A program made the translations under genes and the position numbers. DNA of 6,356 bases, taken from contig JAJFJO010000230.1 in the NCBI GenBank assembly GCA_021774015.1, forward strand, positions 1-6,356, in the 5' to 3' direction. Shown piece after piece: positions 1-5,561 of this stretch (positions within the stretch are counted from its first letter, which is position 1; each line of letters begins with the position of its first letter). The notes beneath the pieces were generated by a model. That model did not search any database and was not told the DNA's origin. It worked only from the letters and a program-made list of their open reading frames with translations. This DNA comes from Gammaproteobacteria bacterium (GTDB lineage: Bacteria > Pseudomonadota > Gammaproteobacteria > Coxiellales > Coxiellaceae).

Positions 1-608
1 GCTAAGCGAAAATGAACTGCTGTACCAACAGTAGCTTTCATAAGGGCAGATGTAGCGCTAGGGTTTTCTATACCTACTACCGCACCCGCTGCACTTGCTG
101 CACTTGCTGCACTTGCTGCTGCATTCTCTGCGCTCATTGCCGAGGCTACAGTTACTTTTTGACTGGTGCGCTTATGAACACATTTTTCCAAATCATTTTT
201 GAAATTCCAAAAAACATCAATTAACGGAACAACATGATTAGTATAACAATAAGCACTTAATTGACTTTGGTTATCTAACACACCTCGAAGATGCGCCAAA
301 CAAATATCAATCCCTGTAGTATCAACATCATCATTCATCGCTTCATCTTCACATAGCGCCGCTACTTCTGCTTTAATAGGTTCCAGTGCGCGCTGAAACG
401 ACTCTATTTTTTCTACTAATGGGCCTGAAAAAATGCTATAAAATTTTTGCTTAAAGTCCTCAAACATTCTATCTATAGTAATTGCATTACTAAGCAGCTC
501 TTTTAGTCTTAAAGTTCTTTCTTGGCGCTGCTTTTCTGCGTGCAACCCTGCTTGCTGTTGTTGGTATTGTTGTAGTTGACTTGCTGCACCTGCTGAACCT
601 GACCTCAT
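1..608 (-). CDS. Unrecognised helix-rich protein with Ala/Ser repeat, partial (C-terminus beyond left edge)
   Basis: An uninterrupted minus-strand frame of 202 codons runs off the left edge, so the C-terminus is missing. I do not recognise the family. The start is placed at the ATG at 606-608 because AAAAGG at 618-623 lies 9 bases upstream of it. An in-frame ATG at 615-617 directly abuts that Shine-Dalgarno and is too close to use it. Residues 11-30 are Gln-rich and charged (QLQQYQQQQ, then EKQRQERT) and look able to form a coiled coil. Residues 31-145 are predicted by eye to be mostly helical, with four cysteines (C86, C103, C121, C143). Residues 155-177 are a small-residue Ala/Ser tract (AAASAASAASAAGA). 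No signal peptide or clear membrane segment is visible in the part seen. It is transcribed leftward, away from the ATPase locus. Its steady codon structure and good ribosome site argue that it is real; function is unknown. Confidence 0.7.
   Translation of the reverse strand, partial: MRSGSAGAASQLQQYQQQQAGLHAEKQRQERTLRLKELLSNAITIDRMFEDFKQKFYSIFSGPLVEKIESFQRALEPIKAEVAALCEDEAMNDDVDTTGIDICLAHLRGVLDNQSQLSAYCYTNHVVPLIDVFWNFKNDLEKCVHKRTSQKVTVASAMSAENAAASAASAASAAGAVVGIENPSATSALMKATVGTAVHFRL
82..117. repeat. Four tandem 9-bp repeats inside the left-edge gene
   Basis: Three exact copies of GCACTTGCT (91-99, 100-108, 109-117) follow one imperfect copy, GCACCCGCT (82-90). On the minus strand they encode the Ala-Ser-Ala units at about residues 164-176 of the left-edge protein. 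Because the unit is 9 bases, copy-number change would lengthen or shorten the Ala/Ser linker without breaking the frame. Confidence 0.85.
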
Positions 609-672
609 AGTCGGCATCCTTTTAATTTAGAGAATAAGAATATAACGAAATAAATAGTATATATTTTTAAGG

Positions 673-707
673 AAGATAAAGGATTCATAGTGCTATTGCA
701 ACACTAT
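673..707 (-). promoter_or_regulatory. Possible promoter with overlapping dyad for the left-edge gene
   Basis: On the minus strand, TTGCAA (696-701) and TATCTT (673-678) are separated by 17 bases, a weak sigma70-like pair about 60 bases upstream of the start at 608. A perfect 6-bp inverted repeat, ATAGTG/CACTAT (687-692 and 702-707, 9-base spacer), overlaps the -35 element and could be an operator. Each hexamer matches consensus at only four of six positions, so this is tentative. The rest of 618-735 is AT-rich and shows no convincing gene. Confidence 0.25.
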
Positions 708-736
708 TAATGGAAGATGAAGAAAAACTTAATGAC

Positions 737-770
737 AAAAAAAGCCTCGCTGAAAACAGCGAGGCTTTTT
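737..770. terminator. Intrinsic terminator, left copy
   Basis: GCCTCGCTG (744-752), a loop of four A (753-756) and CAGCGAGGC (757-765) form a perfect 9-bp GC-rich stem. It is flanked by seven A on the left and five T on the right, so a T-run follows it in either direction. It is the duplicate of the terminator at 2406-2440. Here it ends no intact gene. It would block leftward transcription from the repeat region from entering the left-edge gene. Confidence 0.85.
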
Positions 771-789
771 AATTTTTTAGCTCAGGTAT

Positions 790-879
790 TTACGCACCTT
801 CGATGACAATTACATCTTCAGCTTGTAGGCCTTTTTTGCCTTGTATCACAGTAAGTTCAACGCGATCGTTCTCATTAAG
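790..879 (-). pseudogene. Cold shock protein 3' remnant (last 29 codons)
   Basis: The minus-strand frame encodes LNENDRVELTVIQGKKG and the following residues to the stop at 790-792. It corresponds to residues 44-72 of the intact cold shock protein at 2460-2678. Both RNA-binding motifs (RNP1 and RNP2) are absent because homology ends at 879. The five differences from the intact copy are two silent and three amino-acid changing (T to I twice, F to L), consistent with relaxed constraint. The frame stays open upstream to a TTG at 985-987, but that 36-codon extension is unrelated to cold shock proteins, has no ATG start and no nearby Shine-Dalgarno. I therefore treat it as a remnant, not a working fusion gene. 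Confidence 0.85.
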
Positions 880-972
880 GTAACTAGCTTGCTGCCGAAT
901 CAGCAACTCCTGCTGGGGGTTGCTTTCCAGCCTGCATGTATACTTCGTGAGAAGTGAATTTTCGCTTTTACC
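880..972. other. Junction between the csp remnant and the ATPase promoter, with two hairpins
   Basis: This stretch has no counterpart beside the intact cold shock gene, so it belongs either to the inserted segment or to decayed sequence. It contains a 9-bp stem with one G-T pair and a 5-base loop (902-924, arms AGCAACTCC and GGGGTTGCT). It also has a smaller inverted repeat, ACTTC-GTGA-GAAGT (942-955), 17 bases before the ATPase -35 element. Neither has a T-run, so they are not typical terminators. The second could be an operator. Confidence 0.4.
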
Positions 973-1000
973 TTGATTTTTATTCAAAAATTCATATAAT
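973..1000 (+). promoter_or_regulatory. Sigma70-type promoter for the ATPase gene
   Basis: TTGATT (973-978) and a perfect TATAAT (995-1000) are 16 bases apart. They would start transcription near 1007, about 40 bases before the ATG at 1046. The promoter lies inside the segment bounded by the two direct repeats, so the ATPase carries its own promoter. Confidence 0.65.
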
Positions 1001-1045
1001 TACCCCTGTAAAATATTCATTTTTGATTTAAATAAGGGGGTTATC

Positions 1046-2368
1046 ATGGATCGCACCATTGAAACTGACTTGCACATATGGAAAACTCAACCCAATAGAA
1101 AGCCTCTGCTAATTAGAGGTGCGCGCCAAGTTGGAAAAAGCTATGTTGTTGAAAAATTTGGTGAAGAACATTTTCAAGACACAGTAGTCATTAATTTCGA
1201 ATTTACCCCAAGCTTTGCAACTTGCTTCAAAAGCTTAGATCCCATCAAAATTGTTCAAGCTATTGAACTAATAGCCAATAAAAAAATTGTAGCAGGCCAA
1301 AGCCTCTTATTTTTAGATGAAATTCAATTGTGCCCGGAAGCTATTCAAGCCCTACGCTACTTCAAAGAAAAAATGCCAGAATTACATGTTATTGGTGCCG
1401 GCTCATTTCTAGAATTTGTTATTAACGATAGTCAATATCAGGAGCCTGTGGGTAGAGTGCAATCACTATACTTACGCCCTTGCTCATTTCAAGAATTCCT
1501 TAACGCAAGTGATGATAAACGTTTTGTGGAATACTTGGGCTCCATTTCTTTAACAGACAAAATTGAAGCGCCGGTACATGAGCTCCTACTAGAACGCTGT
1601 CGTCAATATTTCATTCTCGGTGGCATGCCCGAGGTATTAGATTATTATACCTCTCAAAATACATTTCATGGTTGCGAAAAAATCCAAGCAACAACTCTTG
1701 AATACTATCGGCGTGACTTCAGCAAGTATGGCAATAAAATAAATACCACGATGCTTGAAAAAATTTTTACTCGAGCTCCAGGCTTAATTGCTAAGAATTT
1801 TAAATTCGTGGACATAGCCCCAGACATCCCTGCTCGCGAACAAAAACCTGCATTACAAGCCCTTGTAAAAGCCGGCATTCTTTATAAAGTAATGCTCACC
1901 AATGCCCAGGGCTTGCCATTTCAAACGGGAATGGTTGAGAAAAAATTTAAATTACTTTTTTTAGATGTAGGATTAGCAAAACAAGCAACAGCTTTGGACA
2001 TAGAAACATTACTGAGCCAAGATCTTATCTTGATCAACCAAGGTGCTTTATGCGAACAGTTCGTCGGGCAGGAGTTTATTGCCTACTCTGAAAACTATCA
2101 AGAAGCACCACTATTCTATTGGCAACGTGACAAGCGTGGCAGCCAAGCCGAAGTGGATTATGTCATTAATGTTGGGCCAACCATTTATCCAGTGGAAGTT
2201 AAATCTGGGAAAACAGGCAGGTTGAAATCATTACAAGTTTTTTTAGAGGAAAAAAAATTAGCTGTTGGGGTTAGGATCTCTCAACAAACATTCTCTTTTG
2301 AAAGAAATATTTTGTCCATACCGCTATACATGATCCATGAACTCCCAAGATTATTGAAAAATTTATGA
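1046..2368 (+). CDS. AAA_14/DUF4143-type ATPase
   Basis: This 440-residue protein has the two-part layout of the widespread AAA_14/DUF4143 ATPases, whose cellular role is largely unknown. The N-terminal P-loop domain shows Walker A GARQVGKS (25-32), Walker B LLFLDEIQ (87-94, D91 and E92), a sensor-like VIGAGSFLEF (115-124), and the family-typical VGR (135-137) followed by LRPCSFQEFL (143-152). The C-terminal half ends in FYWQRDKRGSQAEVDYVI (357-374) and PVEVKSG (382-388). Its E369/D371 and E384/K386 recall a PD-(D/E)XK nuclease-like core, though activity is not shown. No signal peptide or membrane segment is seen. The ATG has a strong AAGGGGG (1034-1040) 5 bases upstream and the length is normal for the family. 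The gene has its own promoter, is monocistronic, and ends 37 bases before a terminator it shares with the convergent cold shock gene. It sits between two copies of that gene's 3' end, which suggests acquisition. It also looks more AT-rich than the helicase gene. Confidence 0.9.
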   Translation: MDRTIETDLHIWKTQPNRKPLLIRGARQVGKSYVVEKFGEEHFQDTVVINFEFTPSFATCFKSLDPIKIVQAIELIANKKIVAGQSLLFLDEIQLCPEAIQALRYFKEKMPELHVIGAGSFLEFVINDSQYQEPVGRVQSLYLRPCSFQEFLNASDDKRFVEYLGSISLTDKIEAPVHELLLERCRQYFILGGMPEVLDYYTSQNTFHGCEKIQATTLEYYRRDFSKYGNKINTTMLEKIFTRAPGLIAKNFKFVDIAPDIPAREQKPALQALVKAGILYKVMLTNAQGLPFQTGMVEKKFKLLFLDVGLAKQATALDIETLLSQDLILINQGALCEQFVGQEFIAYSENYQEAPLFYWQRDKRGSQAEVDYVINVGPTIYPVEVKSGKTGRLKSLQVFLEEKKLAVGVRISQQTFSFERNILSIPLYMIHELPRLLKNL

Positions 2369-2397
2369 CTCGAGGCGTTGCAACACCACAATAAAGT

Positions 2398-2549
2398 TTA
2401 ACGACAAAAAAAAGCCTCGCTGAAAACAGCGAGGCTTTTTAATTTTTTAGCTCAGGTATTTACGCACCTTCGATGACAGTTACATCTTCAGCTTGTAGAC
2501 CTTTTTTGCCTTGTGTCACAGTAAATTCAACGCGATCGTTTTCATTAAG
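2398..2549. repeat. Direct repeat, right copy (3' end of the intact cold shock gene)
   Basis: This is the partner of 729-879. It is part of the intact cold shock gene, covering codons 44-72, the stop, the 3' untranslated stretch and the terminator. The left limit is near the ATPase stop codon, so the interval between repeats contains little besides the ATPase and its promoter region. Confidence 0.95.
2406..2440. terminator. Bidirectional intrinsic terminator shared by the ATPase and csp
   Basis: GCCTCGCTG (2414-2422), loop AAAA and CAGCGAGGC (2427-2435) form a perfect 9-bp stem, flanked by eight A (2406-2413) and five T (2436-2440). Read rightward it follows the ATPase stop by 37 bases. Read leftward it lies just past the cold shock stop codon and ends in eight U. 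It can serve both convergent genes. Confidence 0.9.
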
Positions 2550-2678
2550 TGATTTGCGCCCAGCTGCACTTTGAATTGCAGTGTGGTGAACAAAGACGTC
2601 TTTACCTTGGTCTGTTTCAATAAAACCAAAACCTTTCTCATCGTTAAACCATTTAACGTGACCTGTTTCTTTTGACAT
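2460..2678 (-). CDS. CspA-family cold shock protein
   Basis: This 72-residue single cold-shock-domain protein is a cytoplasmic RNA/single-stranded DNA chaperone that melts RNA secondary structure. Family hallmarks are HVKWFNDEKGFGFIE (7-21), containing RNP1 KGFGFI (15-20), and RNP2 VFVHHTAI (28-35). It ends with the conserved VEFTVTQGKKGLQAEDV-type strand pair. Length is normal for the family. The ATG has AGGA (2687-2690) 8 bases upstream. The gene is monocistronic, with its own upstream region of about 210 bases and its own terminator. Whether it is cold-induced or constitutive cannot be told from the protein. Its 3' end is duplicated at 729-879 on the far side of the ATPase gene, but this copy is complete. 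Confidence 0.96.
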   Translation of the reverse strand: MSKETGHVKWFNDEKGFGFIETDQGKDVFVHHTAIQSAAGRKSLNENDRVEFTVTQGKKGLQAEDVTVIEGA

Positions 2679-2746
2679 GTTTTTTTTCCTATTTTTAAGT
2701 ATTATTTAATCGTGTATAACTTCGATACTAGCGGCTTACGTCGCCT

Positions 2747-2752
2747 ATTATA
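2747..2752 (-). promoter_or_regulatory. Alternative proximal -10 element of csp
   Basis: The minus strand has a perfect TATAAT here, about 69 bases before the start codon. No acceptable -35 hexamer or extended -10 accompanies it at normal spacing. It may be a second promoter or a chance match in an AT-rich leader. Confidence 0.3.
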
Positions 2753-2822
2753 TTTCAGCCTCACCCAACATTTTTGCTGATAACACCACTTCAATATTTC
2801 AGTGAGAGCTCAACAAAATCAG

Positions 2823-2851
2823 ATTGTACCTCAGCTTTTGCCTCTGAACAA
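2823..2851 (-). promoter_or_regulatory. Candidate distal promoter of csp, giving a long leader
   Basis: On the minus strand TTGTTC (2846-2851) and TACAAT (2823-2828, five of six to consensus) are separated by 17 bases. Transcription would start near 2816 and leave a leader of roughly 138 bases, the long untranslated leader typical of cold-inducible csp genes. No classical cold-box sequence was recognised. The -35 match is only three of six. Confidence 0.35.
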
Positions 2852-2888
2852 GCCGGAGTTGTCATATTTTGAACAAATACGGATCAAA

Positions 2889-4070
2889 TCACACGACTTG
2901 CCCTGCTGCCCAGCCTGATGACCAGGCCCATTGAAAGTTATATCCACCAAGCCAACCCGTCACATCCAGCACTTCTCCTATAAAATACAAACCCTTAACG
3001 TCATTCGCCTCCATCGTTTTGGATGATATCGCATGACAATCAACACCACCCACCGTCACTTCCGCCGTTCGATAACCTTCGGTGCCATTCGGTTTGATTG
3101 CCCACGCTTGGAACAATTTGGCAATCTGCTCAAGACGCTCATGGGAAAATGACTGTAGTACAGCCTGTAAATCCAGATCATTCACAAAAATCTCCACCAC
3201 ACGTTTTGGAAAATAGCGCGTCAATATCGACTTTAACTTCTGGCTAGGGCACTCCTGCTGCAGAGCAATTAAGTCTTCAAGCAGATTAATAGTAGGCAGC
3301 AATGTGATATCGATGAACTCACCTTGCTGCCAATAAGAAGATAATTGCAAGATAGCTGGCCCACTCAAACCACGGTGTGTCATCAATATATTTTCACGAA
3401 ACTCCATTTTCTCATTACGCACATTCGCCTCTAAGGCAATGCCAGATAATAGCGAGTATTTTTGTTTATCGGCAGGGTTTAAAGTAAAAGGTACCAGCCC
3501 TGCTCGGGTAGGTAATACCTTAATAGAAAATTGCTCTGCAACTTGATATCCAAAAGGGCCTGCACCCATAGTAGGAATAGACAAACCACCCGTTGCTATC
3601 ACTAACGACTGACAATGATAATCAGCACGAGAAGTCACCAGTTTAAAATGACAATCCGCCAACTTTTTAATGGTTTCAACCTGCGTATTTAAACGCAGTT
3701 CAATACCTACTTTCTCACATTCTGCTAGCAGCATATTAAGTATGTCTTTAGACTTATTATCACAAAACAATTGCCCCAACGTTTTCTCGTGATAAGGAAT
3801 TTTATAGCGCTCGACTAACTCTATAAAATCCCACTGAGTATACCTGCTCAATGCGGATTTACAGAAATGTGGGTTTTGAGAAATAAATTTATCGGGCTCA
3901 ATGTGGTAATTAGTAAAATTACAACGACCGCCCCCTGCCATTAAGATTTTTTTACCCGGCTTATTCGCGTGATCCAGTACCAATACCTTTCGCTGGCGCT
4001 TGCCGGCCTCGATAGCACAAAAGAGACCTGCAGCACCTGCACCAATAATAATGACATCATATTTTTCCAT
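2889..4070 (-). CDS. HI0933/YhiN (BaiN-like) family FAD-dependent oxidoreductase
   Basis: This 393-residue flavoprotein belongs to the HI0933/YhiN family (COG2081). The physiological substrate is not established for most members; BaiN of gut clostridia has been linked to bile-acid metabolism, which should not be transferred here. The N-terminus has a Rossmann FAD-binding motif, VIIIGAGAAGLF (6-17), with D33 at the end of the second strand where the ribose is bound. The family signature GKKILMAGGGRCNFTN spans 39-54. Further family blocks are ATGGLSIPTMGAGPFGY, a THRGLSGPAILQLS stretch and TVGGVD. The C-terminal FAD-contact signature GEVLDVTGWLGGYNFQWAW spans 365-383. Length is typical and no signal peptide is seen. 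The ATG has AAGG (4077-4080) 6 bases upstream. It is divergent from the helicase and about 210 bases upstream of csp, which has its own promoter candidates. No hairpin terminator was seen after its stop. Confidence 0.95.
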   Translation of the reverse strand: MEKYDVIIIGAGAAGLFCAIEAGKRQRKVLVLDHANKPGKKILMAGGGRCNFTNYHIEPDKFISQNPHFCKSALSRYTQWDFIELVERYKIPYHEKTLGQLFCDNKSKDILNMLLAECEKVGIELRLNTQVETIKKLADCHFKLVTSRADYHCQSLVIATGGLSIPTMGAGPFGYQVAEQFSIKVLPTRAGLVPFTLNPADKQKYSLLSGIALEANVRNEKMEFRENILMTHRGLSGPAILQLSSYWQQGEFIDITLLPTINLLEDLIALQQECPSQKLKSILTRYFPKRVVEIFVNDLDLQAVLQSFSHERLEQIAKLFQAWAIKPNGTEGYRTAEVTVGGVDCHAISSKTMEANDVKGLYFIGEVLDVTGWLGGYNFQWAWSSGWAAGQVV

Positions 4071-4127
4071 ACAGCACCTTAATCCTAGAGGGCGCAGTTG
4101 AACGCGTTTTCTAGATTAATCCAAAAA

Positions 4128-4156
4128 TTGACGGCAGTTTACCTCATTCTACTAAT
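4128..4156 (+). promoter_or_regulatory. Candidate promoter for the rhlE-like helicase
   Basis: TTGACG (4128-4133, five of six) is followed 17 bases later by ACTAAT (4151-4156, four of six but lacking the key A at the second position). It would give a leader of about 95 bases. The 188-base divergent gap (4071-4258) must also contain the leftward flavoprotein promoter, for which no good match was found. A short CCCG-ACGA-CGGG hairpin (4229-4240) lies just before the ribosome site. Confidence 0.35.
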
Positions 4157-4258
4157 ATCAGCTCGTATTTTGATATTATTTTGTCCAATCGTGTGCTACC
4201 ATCCGCCACCTGATCAATAATTCACCCACCCGACGACGGGCTTAGGAGCACACACATA

Positions 4259-5557
4259 ATGTCATTTGATAAACTCGGCCTATCTGCTGAACTGCTATCC
4301 GCTGTAAACGAACAGGGCTACACTCAGCCTACACCAGTACAACAGAAGGCCATACCCGCGATCCTCCATGGTCGGGACATCATCGCTGCCGCACAAACAG
4401 GCACCGGCAAAACGGCCGGATTCACACTGCCATTACTACAACGTCTCGCTGAAAACCCAAAGCCCAAGAAGCAGGTCCGCGCATTAATTATCACCCCAAC
4501 ACGCGAGCTTGCAGCTCAGGTTCACGACAGTGTAGTAACCTACGGAAAGCACCTACCCTTCAAAGCAAGCGTAATTTTCGGCGGCGTCAAGATTAACCCA
4601 CAGATTTCTCGGCTTAGACAAGGCATTGAGATTGTCATTGCTACGCCTGGCCGTCTTCTCGATCTCGTCAATCAGCGCGCATTAAACCTTTCATCCGTTG
4701 AAATGTTAGTACTCGATGAAGCTGACCGCATGCTGGATATGGGTTTTATTCATGACATTCGACGCATTTTAAAATTACTTCCAAAAGAGCGTCAAAATTT
4801 ATTATTCTCTGCCACGTTTTCTAAAGAAATTAAAACGCTAGCTAATACCTTTTTACATAACCCAGAACATATCGAAGTCGCACGCCGAAACACAACAGCT
4901 GAGGGTGTGACACAAATGACCCACCCGGTGGATAAATCACGTAAGCGTGAATTACTGTCTTTTATGATTGGCTCTAAAAATTGGAAACAAGTATTAGTTT
5001 TCACACGCACAAAACATGGCGCAAACCGCTTAACAAAACAATTGGATATGGATGGATTAAGATCTGCTGCTATTCACGGTAATAAAAGTCAGGGCGCACG
5101 AACACGCGCCTTAGCTGATTTCAAAAATGGCAACGTTCGTGTTCTAGTAGCAACCGACATCGCCGCACGCGGGTTAGACATTGACAAACTTCCTTATGTT
5201 GTTAATTTTGATTTGCCTAACGTACCTGAAGATTATGTGCATCGCATCGGACGTACTGGTCGCGCATCCAATGAGGGCTTAGCGGTCTCTTTAGTTAGTC
5301 CTGATGAAAAAGGTTTATTGCGCGATATCGAACGACTGCTAAAACGCGAATTACCACAAGAAGTACTACCAGGATTTGAGCCAGACCTATCTGCTAAACC
5401 TGAGCCCACAGAAAACGGCCAGAAAAAACCAACTAGACGGCGCCGTCGTAGTAGCGGTAATAACAGCCGCGGTAATAGCAGCAGCCGCGGCAGTAACACC
5501 AGCAGCCGTGGTAGCAGCAATGCTAGATCAAAACAAAGAACAAGAAGAAAGGACTAG
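4259..5557 (+). CDS. rhlE: RhlE-like DEAD-box ATP-dependent RNA helicase
   Basis: This 432-residue cytoplasmic helicase unwinds short RNA duplexes using ATP and is typically linked to ribosome assembly and RNA turnover. All core motifs are intact: the Q motif with F3 and Q28, motif I AQTGTGKT (45-52), Ia PTRELA (80-85), GG (108-109), TPGR (129-132), motif II DEAD (153-156), motif III SAT (184-186), IV VLVFTRT, V ATDIAARGLD (298-307) and VI HRIGRTGR (328-335). The opening MSFDKLGLS and overall spacing fit the RhlE subgroup better than DeaD, DbpA or SrmB. The tail from about 373 is disordered and basic, with five Arg (393-397) and three SRG units (403-405, 409-411, 416-418), likely an RNA-binding extension. 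AGGAG (4244-4248) lies 10 bases before the ATG. It is divergent from the flavoprotein and ends 4 bases from the convergent dehydrogenase. Confidence 0.95.
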   Translation: MSFDKLGLSAELLSAVNEQGYTQPTPVQQKAIPAILHGRDIIAAAQTGTGKTAGFTLPLLQRLAENPKPKKQVRALIITPTRELAAQVHDSVVTYGKHLPFKASVIFGGVKINPQISRLRQGIEIVIATPGRLLDLVNQRALNLSSVEMLVLDEADRMLDMGFIHDIRRILKLLPKERQNLLFSATFSKEIKTLANTFLHNPEHIEVARRNTTAEGVTQMTHPVDKSRKRELLSFMIGSKNWKQVLVFTRTKHGANRLTKQLDMDGLRSAAIHGNKSQGARTRALADFKNGNVRVLVATDIAARGLDIDKLPYVVNFDLPNVPEDYVHRIGRTGRASNEGLAVSLVSPDEKGLLRDIERLLKRELPQEVLPGFEPDLSAKPEPTENGQKKPTRRRRRSSGNNSRGNSSSRGSNTSSRGSSNARSKQRTRRKD

Positions 5558-5561
5558 CACA

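Larger units (their letters stand above)
729..879. repeat. Direct repeat, left copy (cold shock gene 3' end plus terminator)
   Basis: This stretch matches 2398-2549 in the same orientation, offset by 1670 bases. Across 741-879 there are only five mismatches (positions 809, 829, 845, 855, 871), all transitions, and further left there is one base of length difference in the A-run. The match covers the last 29 codons of the cold shock gene, the 3' untranslated stretch and the terminator hairpin, and stops abruptly at 879/880. Weaker similarity may continue left to a shared TTGCAACAC (696-704 and 2378-2386) if a 12-base gap is allowed. Confidence 0.95.

Noticed and set aside
12..224. A Cys-rich 70-codon plus-strand frame.
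   Set aside because: It is antisense to the left-edge gene. The Cys/Thr pattern is only the 9-bp repeat read in the wrong frame.
710..772. A 20-codon plus-strand frame starting MEDEEKLND and ending in the terminator.
   Set aside because: It reads through the terminator stem to its stop, lacks a clear ribosome site, and half of it is repeat sequence shared with the non-coding region downstream of csp.
790..987. A 65-codon minus-strand frame joining an unrelated 36-residue head to the csp tail.
   Set aside because: It starts only at a TTG with no nearby Shine-Dalgarno, overlaps the ATPase promoter, and lacks RNP1 and RNP2. The csp part is better explained as a remnant.
729..2549. Insertion sequence, composite transposon or CRISPR-like interpretation of the repeats.
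   Set aside because: There are no terminal inverted repeats, no transposase and no repeat-spacer periodicity. The repeats are gene tails in direct orientation.
2712..2730. ATAACTTCGATA resembles one arm of loxP.
   Set aside because: Only the first nine bases match, there is no inverted second arm or spacer, and no recombinase is nearby. It is probably chance.
2845..2876. Two direct TGAACAA copies 25 bases apart upstream of csp.
   Set aside because: They are short, and one coincides with the candidate -35 element. Nothing else supports a regulatory role.
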